In this document: piece after piece, positions 1 through 8,038 of the stretch | How positions within the stretch are numbered: the stretch's first letter is position 1 | How the letters are laid out: each line of letters opens with the position of its first letter | NCBI GenBank assembly: GCA_900544795.1 | Contig: UQWM01000003.1 | Span: 58,466-122,465 of the forward strand | Direction of reading: 5' to 3' | Source: an uncultured Phascolarctobacterium sp. | Lineage (GTDB): Bacteria > Bacillota > Negativicutes > Acidaminococcales > Acidaminococcaceae | DNA: 64,000 bases | Translations under genes and position numbers: made by a program | The notes under the pieces: model-generated | What the model was told of the DNA's origin: nothing | The model's database searches: none | What the model saw: only the letters and a program-made list of their open reading frames with translations

Positions 1-236
1 TTATCGCCGGTCAGATTGTGGATGCGCTGGCGCATTTCGTTAGCCGATTTATTGGTAAAGGTAACACAGAGTATATTGCCCGGCAGGATACCGATCTCAT
101 TCACCAAATAAGCAAAACGTCGTGATAATGCACGCGTTTTACCGGAACCAGCACCGGCTATAACTCTAATAAAGCCTTCGGTTGCCGTAACGGCTTCTCG
201 CTGCGCCTCGTTAAGTCCCTGCAAAATATCTTCCAC
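1..236 (-). CDS. pcrA: UvrD/PcrA-family DNA helicase, N-terminal part (runs off window)
   Basis: The 78 visible residues are the start of a superfamily 1A helicase. They show the Q-motif region LNEAQREAV (residues 8-16), the Walker A motif AGAGSGKT (27-34) and motif Ia CVTFTNKSANEM. Such helicases unwind DNA 3'-5' in repair, plasmid replication and clearing of transcription and recombination intermediates. The start is a GTG at 236, chosen because GGAGG sits 8 bases upstream and the first residues match the usual start of the family. The rest of the gene lies left of the window, so PcrA cannot be told from UvrD or another Rep-like helicase here. Confidence 0.85.
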   Translation of the reverse strand, partial: MEDILQGLNEAQREAVTATEGFIRVIAGAGSGKTRALSRRFAYLVNEIGILPGNILCVTFTNKSANEMRQRIHNLTGD

Positions 237-356
237 TGCTTGGCCCTCCTTCCACCGACATTTCTATTTATCCGAACTCCAGTTCTATTATATCAACAAG
301 CTGACTTCTGCACAATATGTTTAACCAAATGTCACAAACACAAATTTCTCATAACA

Positions 357-386
357 AAAACAGACTGTAAGTCTACAGTCTGTTTT
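357..386 (-). terminator. Intrinsic terminator of the exported-protein operon
   Basis: A perfect 13-bp stem (left arm 357-369, right arm 374-386) with a 4-base loop carries A-runs on one side and T-runs on the other, so it can stop transcription in both directions. It lies 50 bases beyond the stop of the minus-strand esterase gene and upstream of the helicase. Confidence 0.75.
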
Positions 387-436
387 GCTGAAAGTAATAT
401 TTTGTATGCCTTTTTACTAAAAGCAAACTGCTACAT

Positions 437-1516
437 TTATTTAGCCAGGCCTTTTTCTTTAAGCCACTGTTCTAGTAAATCTGCTATTTGCTTATTATTC
501 AAATCAGCAAAAGGAAAATGGGTATTACCCTTGATCCCTATTTCCGGCAAATGAACCACCGTCGCATCGCCGCCGTGGCGATTGACTGCCGCTGCCCACA
601 ACCGTGCCATCTCTAACCGTATCCGCCAATTATCTTTGTTCCATTCATTTGTTGGCTGGTCAGGGATATAGTCGCCGTAATAGATAACTATAGGGATCTG
701 CGTCAACTTTTCAAAATCCTCCAAGGCTACTTCTGTAGCCGCCAGGCTGCCAAAAGGACTGGATGTAGCCAGTGGTGCAGGTACTTCACCTGTTGAGAAA
801 ATAAAACCACTGCCTGGTTCATAGGCCACAACGGCACGTACCTTAGGACTTTTTATAGCCGTCAACCAGCCTGGGCCGCCACCCTGGGAACGGGTAACTA
901 AAACACCGTCTCCCGCTTTGTCAAAAACAGCAGCTACTGCATCGCTAACGACTATTTCATCAAAAGCCCCGGTGTTAGGCGTCATCTGGCGAAAAAATTG
1001 CTCCAACGCCTCCTGGTTTTGGGCAAACTGCACGCCTTCAAAAAAGTTGGGCCAGTTGCCAAGGCGGAAATTACTGAACCATAATTGATCTGCCGTTGCT
1101 GCAGAGAGCTGCTCTGGCACAGTCGCCTGCCCAGCCTTACCGCGCCGGGGCTGATCGATCAAATAGGTGCTGTAACCGCGGCTTAAAAATATATTTTGGA
1201 AGCCTGCCCTGCCATCCGGCGTGGTTTCCCATGTTTTGGCAGACTGACCGGCACCATGTAAAAACACCAGTGAATACTTTTTGGCGCGAACAGGTTTTTG
1301 ATAAAAAACATAAGCATGATCACCATGCAGGGTTTGCCCAGCAACAACGGCAGGCTTGCTGTAATCAAAAGTACCGGCACTCTGCACAACCGTTCCCCCT
1401 GCTGCAAAACTGCCCTGCTGCGCCAGCTTTACCGGCTTTGCAAAAGCAAAGCCTATAGAGGTAAAACTCATTGCCACCAGCAGCAATGATAACTTTCTTA
1501 ATACAGAAAAACGCAC
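437..1516 (-). CDS. Exported alpha/beta-hydrolase (esterase 713-like)
   Basis: A 359-residue secreted hydrolase. Residues 1-26 form a signal peptide ending AFA. The mature part has an alpha/beta-hydrolase fold: an oxyanion-hole HGAG near residue 87, the nucleophile elbow TRSQGGG near 210, a likely acidic member in AYEPGSG near 232 and the histidine in GNTHFPFADL near 330. The Glu rather than Asp as charge-relay residue and the overall layout recall the Alcaligenes esterase 713 type; this is from memory of the family. The start is a GTG with GAGGTGAGG just upstream. It is the last gene of a four-gene operon of exported proteins under likely MerR control. The substrate is unknown; an ester or lactone is likely. 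Confidence 0.75.
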   Translation of the reverse strand: MRFSVLRKLSLLLVAMSFTSIGFAFAKPVKLAQQGSFAAGGTVVQSAGTFDYSKPAVVAGQTLHGDHAYVFYQKPVRAKKYSLVFLHGAGQSAKTWETTPDGRAGFQNIFLSRGYSTYLIDQPRRGKAGQATVPEQLSAATADQLWFSNFRLGNWPNFFEGVQFAQNQEALEQFFRQMTPNTGAFDEIVVSDAVAAVFDKAGDGVLVTRSQGGGPGWLTAIKSPKVRAVVAYEPGSGFIFSTGEVPAPLATSSPFGSLAATEVALEDFEKLTQIPIVIYYGDYIPDQPTNEWNKDNWRIRLEMARLWAAAVNRHGGDATVVHLPEIGIKGNTHFPFADLNNKQIADLLEQWLKEKGLAK

Positions 1517-1551
1517 GTCCTCACCTCTCTTTTCGGTTACGCATCAACATT

Positions 1552-2628
1552 TTATAAGCGGCTGCCATAAAAGTCAGCCAATTTATCAACAAACTGGTTT
1601 ACGTATTCCGGTACAAAATAAGTTTGGATATGGGTAGCGCCTTCGACTAAAAACAATTCTTTATCCTTAGTCCCGATAGCTTTGGCAAAGGCTTCTTCCG
1701 ACATATACAGCGAATCGGCCTGCTTGCCTGCCATCATCAGCAGCGGCTGGTCGATAAGCTCGATCTGGTCAGTAGCGTCCCAGGTCATAAGTTCCATCAG
1801 ACTGCTTGTTGTATAGGCAAAGGTCGAGTTGGGATGCCTATGGGTCTTACCGTAATACATCATCCCTTCACGATAAAGGTCATTGGTAATTTGTTGAATA
1901 CCCGCTTCGGTCAGGGCATCAAAATCGACCGTACCGGAATAAGTAATTTTACCGGTGGCAACCTCTTCTACCCTAGCGTCAGCAGCCTGATGCAGACGTT
2001 CCTGTACCGTATCCAGCATGCTGTTCATATAACCGTTTCTTCTTACCTCACCAGTATTGAACATACTTAAAGTCGCAACAGCTTTAAAGCGTTTATCAGA
2101 TTTTGCCGCATTTAAGGTATAGCCACCGCCGCCGCAAATTCCAAGTATACCTAAACTCTCCTGGTCGACACCGGGATATTTAGTAATGAAATCAGCCATG
2201 CCATGCAGGTCTTCCGTACGAAAGTAAGGCACGTCCACATTGCGGGGAGTTCCTTCACTTGCGCCCTGATAAGCGGCGTCAGCGGTAATGGTGATATAGC
2301 CAAGTTCGGCCAGGCGCTGGGCATAAAGGCCGGCTACCTGCTCTTTAACGCCGCCGTTAGGATGCGCCACCACTATTGCGGCATACTTTTTGTCGACGCT
2401 ATAGTTTGCCGGTGTGTAAACGTTGGCAGCTATCTTCAAGCCATGCAGCTTATAATTGACAGGGCGGATATTTACCTTACCGCTGACATTTCTTGTAATA
2501 GCATTTTGATAAACCAGTCCATAACGATTCTCCGAGGCGGCTTCGGCCTCTGCCATCCCGACCGGTGCAAAGCCACAGGCCATCAATACTACGGCGGCGG
2601 CTAAAGCCGTCATTTTAAATCTTTTCAT
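1552..2628 (-). CDS. Exported dienelactone-hydrolase-like alpha/beta-hydrolase with Cys nucleophile
   Basis: A 358-residue exported hydrolase. The start is the ATG at 2628, preceded by GAGGAG; a GTG at 2643 lies inside that ribosome site and is unlikely. The N-terminus is a signal peptide with LMACG near residue 17, which could be a weak lipobox, so lipid attachment is possible. The nucleophile elbow reads LGICGGGG near residue 165, placing Cys where most relatives have Ser, as in dienelactone hydrolase. The acid is probably in MAGKQAD near 300 and the histidine is in EGATHIQ near 330. It sits second-last in the MerR-linked operon, 27 bases after the decarboxylase-like gene. The substrate is not predictable from sequence. 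Confidence 0.75.
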   Translation of the reverse strand: MKRFKMTALAAAVVLMACGFAPVGMAEAEAASENRYGLVYQNAITRNVSGKVNIRPVNYKLHGLKIAANVYTPANYSVDKKYAAIVVAHPNGGVKEQVAGLYAQRLAELGYITITADAAYQGASEGTPRNVDVPYFRTEDLHGMADFITKYPGVDQESLGILGICGGGGYTLNAAKSDKRFKAVATLSMFNTGEVRRNGYMNSMLDTVQERLHQAADARVEEVATGKITYSGTVDFDALTEAGIQQITNDLYREGMMYYGKTHRHPNSTFAYTTSSLMELMTWDATDQIELIDQPLLMMAGKQADSLYMSEEAFAKAIGTKDKELFLVEGATHIQTYFVPEYVNQFVDKLADFYGSRL

Positions 2629-2655
2629 TTTTCTGCTCCTCACTTTTCTTTACTT

Positions 2656-3363
2656 CTATTTTTGCAGAACTTCCTGTAGAACCTTCTGTGCATTAGTGCC
2701 TGTCACACTGCCTACTTCATTGTGTAGCACCTGCACTGCCGCACGCAGTTGCTTGGGGGTTAGCCCCACGTTCATGCTGACGCGCATATGGGAAGCCAGC
2801 TGGGCATTGACGTTGCCGATACCGGCCAACGCACCAACGGTCGCCAGTTCTCTTTCCTGATAGTTCAAGATATCACGTTCAAAAATATCGCCAAAAAGAT
2901 GTTCTTTTAAAAATGTGTCGATGATCGGTGCAAAATCGTAAGTCCTCCCGGCAACGGGGCGACCAACAAGTTCTGTTTGAATTTTAGTACCGATAGCTCG
3001 GCGGTCACGCCCGGGGTCTACAGGCGTAGCCTCTTTACCTACTTCGTCGCTGATGTCTGCAGCTTGGCGTTCATCGACAACAGTGATCAGGGTATTTAAC
3101 CCATTTAAACTTCTGGGAAAACCGGCATAAGCATACATCTGCACTAAAACTTCTTTCAGTTCATTAATACTCATACCTCTGTCCAAAGCCGTATTCAGCG
3201 CCGTTTTTAACTGCACAAGGTCGCCTTGCGCAGTGAGCGCCGCCACGGTAACGATACTGGCCTGTCTGTCGTTCAATGTTTTTTTAGGGGCAGCTTCTGC
3301 CCCAAGAGTAATGCCCACAGCACTGATTGCCAAAGTAAGAATCAATAAATATTTTTTTAACAT
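2656..3363 (-). CDS. Exported double carboxymuconolactone-decarboxylase-family protein
   Basis: A 235-residue protein with a signal peptide (about residues 1-24, ending AEA) followed by two carboxymuconolactone decarboxylase (CMD) repeats. The first has the MYAYAGFPRSLNGL signature; the second has NYQERELATVGALAG and LASHMRVSMNVGLT. Neither repeat has the CxxC pair of AhpD-type peroxidase partners, and the protein has no cysteine at all, so a thiol peroxidase role is unlikely. CMD proteins act on lactones or oxidised small molecules, and many are of unknown function. Shine-Dalgarno AGAGGTGG precedes the ATG. It lies between the cupin and the two hydrolases in one operon. Confidence 0.85.
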   Translation of the reverse strand: MLKKYLLILTLAISAVGITLGAEAAPKKTLNDRQASIVTVAALTAQGDLVQLKTALNTALDRGMSINELKEVLVQMYAYAGFPRSLNGLNTLITVVDERQAADISDEVGKEATPVDPGRDRRAIGTKIQTELVGRPVAGRTYDFAPIIDTFLKEHLFGDIFERDILNYQERELATVGALAGIGNVNAQLASHMRVSMNVGLTPKQLRAAVQVLHNEVGSVTGTNAQKVLQEVLQK

Positions 3364-3380
3364 TTTCTCACCACCTCTTT

Positions 3381-3869
3381 TTATCGGGGGTACTGATCAG
3401 CATCGACTGCTTCCATCCAGGTAACACCTGCGCTACTGGCTTCAGAAACAGCAATATGGGTCATTGAGGTATCAGGCCCGGCACCATGCCAATGCTTGAC
3501 ACCCGGCGGGCACCACACTACGTCGCCCGGCTGCAAAACAGTCACCGGCTTGCCCCATTCCTGCGTGTAGCCGTAACCGGCAGTCACGATCAGCGACTGA
3601 CCCGTCGCATGGCTGTGCCAATGCGTTCTCGCACCTGGCTCAAAACTTACCGACGCCGCATACACTTTAGATGTACCATGGGGCCGGAACAGGTTTTCTA
3701 CCCAGGCCCTGCCTGTGAAGTTGGCAGCATTCGCCTGCACCGTCGCGTAAGTGCCATTTTTCGTTATGGTCTGCCCCTGCTCAGCCGCCTGTACCATCAG
3801 TCCCAGCGGCATAATCGCAGCAGTGATAACTGCAGCTGCCAAAAACATTTTCTTTGTACCTGTTAACAT
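3381..3869 (-). CDS. Exported single-domain cupin
   Basis: A 162-residue cupin with a signal peptide ending VQA (about residue 28). Cupin motif 1 contains THWHSHATGQ and motif 2 reads PGDVVWCPPGVKHWHGAG. Two His of motif 1 and one of motif 2 can bind a metal, but the usual motif 1 Glu is Gln here. The protein is first in the operon, directly behind the MerR-type promoter, with GAGGTGAGG before its ATG. Exported cupins with CMD proteins recur as neighbours in anaerobes. The reaction is unknown; isomerase, dioxygenase or binding roles are all possible. Confidence 0.8.
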   Translation of the reverse strand: MLTGTKKMFLAAAVITAAIMPLGLMVQAAEQGQTITKNGTYATVQANAANFTGRAWVENLFRPHGTSKVYAASVSFEPGARTHWHSHATGQSLIVTAGYGYTQEWGKPVTVLQPGDVVWCPPGVKHWHGAGPDTSMTHIAVSEASSAGVTWMEAVDADQYPR

Positions 3870-3923
3870 TGCCTCACCTCTTTAAATAATTTATTTACTT
3901 TGCCAAATTCCTTTGTTAAAATA

Positions 3924-3954
3924 AGCATAAGACCTCGTGTTAGCTCGAGGTCAA
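3924..3954 (-). promoter_or_regulatory. MerR-type promoter and operator of the cupin operon
   Basis: On the minus strand a -35 TTGACC (3949-3954) and a -10 TATGCT (3924-3929) are separated by 19 bp instead of the usual 17. The spacer holds a dyad, GACCTCG at 3931-3937 and CGAGGTC at 3946-3952, with an 8-base centre. An over-long spacer with a centred dyad is the hallmark of MerR-activated promoters. The divergent MerR gene begins 67 bases away. Confidence 0.75.
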
Positions 3955-4020
3955 GCATCAGCTTTGTAACTTTTTTGAAAACTTTTATATTTATGTCCAG
4001 GTGAATAAAGGAGGCCCAAC

Positions 4021-4455
4021 ATGAACAATACTTATACCATTGGCGAGCTTGCTAAAAAAATGAACGTTTCTATCCATACTCTGCGATATTATGATAACGA
4101 AGGGCTGCTGCCTTTTGTCCAGCGCAAGGATAATGGCCAGCGTCTCTTTACCCAACGCGATTTGATTTTCCTTAACACTATCGAGTGTTTAAAATCTACA
4201 GGTATGCCACTCAAAGAAATCAAGCAGTATATCGACTGGTGTATTGAAGGCATGCCGACCGTTCCCCAGCGTTACGAGCTGTTTTTAGAACGTAAAGCCA
4301 TCGTAGAAGAACAGATAGCGCAAATGCAGAAAATACTGGCTACCATAAACTATAAATGCGACTTTTATAAAAACGCCATCGAAACAGGCAATGTAGAGGT
4401 GTGCGAATCGGAACGTAAAATATTGGCAGAAAAAATTTTAGATGGCACTTTGTAA
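4021..4455 (+). CDS. MerR-family transcriptional regulator
   Basis: A 144-residue regulator. The N-terminal winged helix reads YTIGELAKKMNVS and HTLRYYDNEGLLPF, then comes a long dimerising helix (about residues 75-115) and a short C-terminal part with two cysteines (CDFYKNAIE and VEVCESE). It lacks the CxxC-rich metal loop of MerR, CueR or ZntR, and resembles the AdhR-like subgroup that senses reactive aldehydes or redox stress. The start has AAAGGAGG 7 bases upstream. It is divergent from the exported operon whose promoter has a 19-bp spacer with a dyad, so it very probably activates that operon by untwisting the promoter. The inducer is unknown. Confidence 0.9.
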   Translation: MNNTYTIGELAKKMNVSIHTLRYYDNEGLLPFVQRKDNGQRLFTQRDLIFLNTIECLKSTGMPLKEIKQYIDWCIEGMPTVPQRYELFLERKAIVEEQIAQMQKILATINYKCDFYKNAIETGNVEVCESERKILAEKILDGTL

Positions 4456-4475
4456 AAGCAGTTCATCAAAAACAA

Positions 4476-4516
4476 AAAATACCGCCACTGGTATAAAACC
4501 AGGTGCGGTATTTTTT
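4476..4516 (+). terminator. Intrinsic terminator of the MerR gene
   Basis: The stem ATACCGCCACTGGT pairs with ACCAGGTGCGGTAT (two internal mismatches) and is followed by eight Ts. It starts 20 bases after the MerR stop codon. Confidence 0.75.
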
Positions 4517-4555
4517 TATGGCACTGCACAGCTGCTGGCTGCACAGAAATTGAAA

Positions 4556-4581
4556 AAGGCGCTACCATCAGGTAGCGCCTT
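4556..4581 (-). terminator. Intrinsic terminator of cspA
   Basis: A perfect 11-bp stem (4556-4566 with 4571-4581) around the loop ATCA has T-runs on both sides. It lies 54 bases past the stop of the minus-strand cold-shock gene and can also back up the MerR terminator. Confidence 0.75.
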
Positions 4582-4635
4582 GCTTTTTTGTTCACGAATC
4601 AATATATAATTAAAAAACTTTAATTGCTATATTTA

Positions 4636-4833
4636 TTATACACGAACAACATTAGCCGCTTGTTCACCACGGTTACCTTGAACAACTTCGAATTCTACTT
4701 CTTGGCCTTCTTCAAGAGTTTTGAAACCGTCAGTTTGAATAGCGGAGAAATGAACGAATACGTCGCCACCATCTTCGCGTTCGATGAAACCATAACCTTT
4801 TTCTGCGTTAAACCATTTTACTTTGCCAGTCAT
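4636..4833 (-). CDS. cspA: Cold-shock protein, CspA family
   Basis: A 65-residue single OB-fold protein of normal family length. It shows both nucleic-acid motifs, RNP1 KGYGFIE (residues 13-19) and RNP2 VFVHFS (25-30). It binds single-stranded RNA and DNA and acts as an RNA chaperone. AGGAGG lies upstream of the ATG and a leader of about 130 bases separates it from the next gene upstream, as is common in cold-shock genes. It is a monocistronic unit ending in the hairpin at 4556-4581. Confidence 0.95.
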   Translation of the reverse strand: MTGKVKWFNAEKGYGFIEREDGGDVFVHFSAIQTDGFKTLEEGQEVEFEVVQGNRGEQAANVVRV

Positions 4834-4964
4834 TTTCTGGGCCTCCTAAAAATTACTTTAATGAGGAGCTAGAACATCTCGCTCACCAGCCCATTATAGC
4901 CTATTATTTACAATAAAGCAACTCTCTTTGGCAACTTTTTGTAATTTTTTTAATATTTTTGCAG

Positions 4965-5219
4965 TTATTTATTTAACTTTTGCTCAATCAAGGCTAGTTT
5001 AACACTTCTGGTCATCTTTTTGATTTCACATTCGCGCTGCAAAGCGTCTTCCTTCGTCGTCAGTTGTTCGCTGTACACCAGCTTTACAGGCCCGCGGCCT
5101 CGGGTGTACTTAGCACCTTTACCGCTGTTATGGGCAGCCAACCGTTTTTCCAAATCATTAGTCCAACCCGTGTACAGCGAATCATCCTTACAGCGGAGGA
5201 TGTAGACATAGGCCGACAA
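4965..5219 (-). CDS. GIY-YIG nuclease-superfamily protein (UPF0213)
   Basis: An 84-residue single-domain protein. The core has YVYILRCKDDSLYTGWTND and the conserved Arg and His in LEKRLAAHN; the C-terminal Glu region reads LQRECEIKKM. Small stand-alone GIY-YIG proteins of this group are common in bacteria and their role is not settled; DNA repair or processing is assumed. The start is a TTG at 5219, two bases past the ppiB stop codon, with GAGGTCG about 9 bases upstream inside the end of ppiB. No in-frame ATG precedes the domain, so translational coupling with ppiB is likely. Confidence 0.85.
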   Translation of the reverse strand: MSAYVYILRCKDDSLYTGWTNDLEKRLAAHNSGKGAKYTRGRGPVKLVYSEQLTTKEDALQRECEIKKMTRSVKLALIEQKLNK

Positions 5220-5220
5220 G

Positions 5221-5691
5221 TTATTTTACGACCTCTACTTTTTCCATAACGACAGCTTCCTTCGGACGGTCGCGGAAATCAGTATCAGTAGCGCCGATCA
5301 AACGTACAACGTCCATACCTTCGACAACGCAGCCAAAAATAGCATGTTTGCCATTAAGATGCGGAGTTGGCGCCAGGGTGATGAAGAACTGGCTGCCGCC
5401 AGTATTGGGGCCAGCATTGGCCATAGAAAAAATGCCTTCATCATCATGCTTCAAGCCTTCGCCGAATTCATCATCAATTTTGTAGCCGGGGCCGCCCATA
5501 CCTGTGCCGGTCGGATCGCCGCCCTGAATCATAAAGCCGTCGATAACGCGGTGGAAAATAATACCGTCATAATAGCCTTTTTCAGTCAAATCAATAAAGT
5601 TTTTAGTAGTTTTAGGTGCCTTGTCCTCAAACATCTCGGCTACAAAAACACCTTTATTGGTTGTAAATTTGATTTTTCTGTTTTCACTCAT
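5221..5691 (-). CDS. ppiB: Peptidyl-prolyl cis-trans isomerase, cyclophilin type
   Basis: A 156-residue cyclophilin. It shows the active-site stretch YYDGIIFHRVIDGFMIQGGD (the Arg and Phe that contact the substrate proline), then FSMANAGPNTGGSQFFI and LNGKHAIFGCVVEGMDVV. It catalyses proline isomerisation during protein folding. There is no signal peptide, so it works in the cytoplasm. AGGAGG lies 9 bases before the ATG. The GIY-YIG gene follows almost without a gap. Confidence 0.93.
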   Translation of the reverse strand: MSENRKIKFTTNKGVFVAEMFEDKAPKTTKNFIDLTEKGYYDGIIFHRVIDGFMIQGGDPTGTGMGGPGYKIDDEFGEGLKHDDEGIFSMANAGPNTGGSQFFITLAPTPHLNGKHAIFGCVVEGMDVVRLIGATDTDFRDRPKEAVVMEKVEVVK

Positions 5692-5708
5692 CCTGAAAAC
5701 CTCCTGAA

Positions 5709-6593
5709 TTATAAATTATTTTTAGCAAACAACGCTTTTTGGATAGCGTCAACCAGCAAATAAACACCTACGCCGATACCCGCCATCCAGGCCGGGGTAA
5801 GTGCGGCAGCCTGCGAATCGCCGTGCACCCACGGCACCGCAAAGCCGATCATCAGAAAAACGCCCTGCGCGACCTGCAAACGCTGCGGGATGATGCGCTT
5901 GCCGTCCTTATCACCTTTAGCTTCGGTTATGGACGCCATGCGGATATCGGGCAGGAACAAAATAAAACAGATCGCCATCAGATAAATATAGATCATCGAC
6001 AGGCTATGGGCTTTCGCAGTAGTATCAGCCATCGCCGTTACAGCAAAGGCCAGGCCTCCCAGATACAGGCTGCGGTAATAGCCGCCTTTGATCTGGCTTT
6101 CGATGATATAGGCAGTACCTGTCAGCACAGGATAGAGCCAGTAGCCGTCTTTGCCCAGCCAATAGGCAATAACTATCAACAGCACATTATCGCCGAGCTT
6201 ATGCCGCGAACCGGAAGTGCGGTTGAGCAGCCGCAGGATGAACAGCAGCCACAGTAAAACCAGCACGTTACCTTCACCCAAAGTCAGCACTGCCACAATG
6301 CTTAAGCCACCGCCGATGATACCGCCCAGCTTACGGTCAGGGTCAAGTTCCTGCGCTATCAGCCAGGAAAAGAAAAAGGCTGCGGCCGTATTGATACCAA
6401 AATAAACGGCAGCTTCAGTATCAGCTCCACCCATTGTTTTCCAAACAGTTGCCGCTACCGAAGTCAAAATAGTACAGATAAGTGCGATCCTGGTTATGCC
6501 GTCGCTGAAGTCGATCGGGCGGCCAAGACCGAAAACCCCACCTTCCGTCAGCGAGGTCGTCGCGTTAGAATATTTATTGTCTTTTTTTCCCAT
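5709..6593 (-). CDS. Polytopic membrane protein of unknown function
   Basis: A 294-residue protein that I do not recognise. After a polar N-terminus of about 30 residues (with EGGVFGLGRPIDFSD) it has nine to ten hydrophobic segments, for example near residues 32-52, 60-79, 88-104, 107-122, 200-215 and 265-286. A charged cytoplasmic loop (EAKGDKDGKR) precedes the last two. No transporter or enzyme motif is visible. It starts at an ATG with AAGGGATG upstream and ends 17 bases before ppiB, so it may be transcribed with ppiB and the GIY-YIG gene. Confidence 0.7.
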   Translation of the reverse strand: MGKKDNKYSNATTSLTEGGVFGLGRPIDFSDGITRIALICTILTSVAATVWKTMGGADTEAAVYFGINTAAAFFFSWLIAQELDPDRKLGGIIGGGLSIVAVLTLGEGNVLVLLWLLFILRLLNRTSGSRHKLGDNVLLIVIAYWLGKDGYWLYPVLTGTAYIIESQIKGGYYRSLYLGGLAFAVTAMADTTAKAHSLSMIYIYLMAICFILFLPDIRMASITEAKGDKDGKRIIPQRLQVAQGVFLMIGFAVPWVHGDSQAAALTPAWMAGIGVGVYLLVDAIQKALFAKNNL

Positions 6594-6648
6594 GCTTTCA
6601 TCCCTTACCTTACAGATTTTATTATATCTTTATTAGTTTAACATAACT

Positions 6649-6671
6649 GCAGGCAGTCTGCGACTGCCTGC
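6649..6671 (-). terminator. Hairpin behind the M20 peptidase gene
   Basis: A perfect 10-bp stem (6649-6658 with 6662-6671) with loop TGC lies 10 bases past the stop of the minus-strand peptidase gene. The T-run is poor on that strand, so termination may be weak or the hairpin may protect the 3' end. Confidence 0.5.
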
Positions 6672-6680
6672 GAAATTTTT

Positions 6681-7907
6681 TTAAAATATTTTTGTCAATT
6701 CTGCCAGGGTCAAAGCAAAAGCAGTAGTTCTGGGAACCGCCGTTTTTAAATCAACAGATTCGTGATCTGTATGTTCGTCATAGTTTTCAACGCCTAAAGC
6801 ATCTAAGGTAGGAATATATTTCGCCGTCCTGTTTCCGTCAGTCAATCCGCCTGCTACCCATTCGGTGACCTTGCCGCCAAATTCTTCGCTGACGATGCTG
6901 CTGTAAACGTCGATCATTTTTTGTACCTGAGCTGTTTTTTCCATGGGGCCGGTAACGATGCCGCCAGTGATCTCGACTTTAGTACCTGCGATAACTGTCT
7001 TATCTGCCAGCGCCTTGATCTCGCCGTCCAGCCGTTGCTGCTCGGCGACCGAGAAACAGCGGACATTGACTTCGCAGTAAGCGTCGCCGGGAATAACGCT
7101 GATCTTATCGTTAGTAGAGCCGATAACACCTACGTTGACAGTGTTTTCGGGAATGAACTGCCCCGAATCAACGATGCCGCGTTCAGCCAAAGCTTTAGCC
7201 GTAAAATCGGCCGGGGCTCCAGGCATGGGGCTGGCCAATTTATGCAGCTCGGTAATGGTGTAAGCCAGCTGGTGAATGGCGTTGGCACAATGCTGGGAAG
7301 CATTGCCGTGATGCCCGCCGATACCGGTGACCTTGACTATATATTTGGCATTGCCCTTACGCTGGGTCACGATACCCCAGTTAGGACGTGCTACATCCAT
7401 GATAACCGCAAAATCAGCCTGCTGCGAGAGCTCGGCTACAATATCTTCCGCCATGGGCGAGCCGCCTTCTTCTTCGCCGTTGGTATAGTAAATTATTTCT
7501 TTAAAATCGGTAAAACCCGCTTCCTTTAAGGCCTGTAAGCCGTAGATAACTTCTACCACAGTCGCCTTGTCGTCACCAACGCCGGAACCCCATGCGAAAC
7601 CGTTGGCATCAACTTTAAACGGACGTTTGGCCGCTTCGCCGCGGTTAAAGACCGTGTCCACATGGGCTACCAGCAAAATGCGCAGCTTGCCAGTTCCCTG
7701 CAAGCGCGAGATGAGATGGCAGGCCCGGTCATTATAACGAAATTCGGTCGTCGCGCCCAGCGCTTCCATTTTAGCTGCTACAAATTTATTGGCAGCTTCC
7801 GTGCCTTCACGATCACCGTTACCGGAATCGATATTAGTCAGAGTTTCCAGATCTTTGACATAAGCGTCATATTGACGCGCCAGATAAGTCTTGATTTTTT
7901 CTTTCAT
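6681..7907 (-). CDS. M20-family zinc metallopeptidase
   Basis: A 408-residue amidohydrolase/peptidase of the M20 (ArgE/DapE/CPG2) family. The metal and catalytic residues are visible: LVAHVDTVF (His and catalytic Asp, near residue 81), GSGVGDDKA (bridging Asp), NGEEEGG (catalytic Glu and metal Glu, near 145), IMDVARP (metal Asp) and the C-terminal His in NYDEHTDHESVD. A lid/dimerisation domain with GIGGHHGNAS lies in the middle. The closest functional match by layout is the glutamate carboxypeptidase type. No signal peptide, so it acts in the cytoplasm on a small peptide or acylated amino acid. AAAGGAG precedes the ATG; it is transcribed alone. Confidence 0.85.
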   Translation of the reverse strand: MKEKIKTYLARQYDAYVKDLETLTNIDSGNGDREGTEAANKFVAAKMEALGATTEFRYNDRACHLISRLQGTGKLRILLVAHVDTVFNRGEAAKRPFKVDANGFAWGSGVGDDKATVVEVIYGLQALKEAGFTDFKEIIYYTNGEEEGGSPMAEDIVAELSQQADFAVIMDVARPNWGIVTQRKGNAKYIVKVTGIGGHHGNASQHCANAIHQLAYTITELHKLASPMPGAPADFTAKALAERGIVDSGQFIPENTVNVGVIGSTNDKISVIPGDAYCEVNVRCFSVAEQQRLDGEIKALADKTVIAGTKVEITGGIVTGPMEKTAQVQKMIDVYSSIVSEEFGGKVTEWVAGGLTDGNRTAKYIPTLDALGVENYDEHTDHESVDLKTAVPRTTAFALTLAELTKIF

Positions 7908-7989
7908 GGTTAAACTCCTTTCAAGAATTCAGATAGCTTTTATATTCGCCGAATACTGTGTTTTTTCCTGCCGCGGGGCAAATTAAAAA

Positions 7990-8011
7990 GGGAGCCGCCA
8001 ATGCAGCTCCC
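7990..8011 (-). terminator. Intrinsic terminator of the hexapeptide-repeat protein gene
   Basis: GGGAGC (7990-7995) pairs with GCTCCC (8006-8011); on the minus strand the stem is followed by five Ts. It lies 28 bases past the stop at 8039. Confidence 0.65.
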
Positions 8012-8038
8012 CAAGTAATAGACTCTTTTTAAGAACGA

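Noticed and set aside
240..554. Plus-strand frame across the intergenic hairpin and esterase end
   Set aside because: It runs through the terminator and overlaps the esterase gene, and has no ribosome site.
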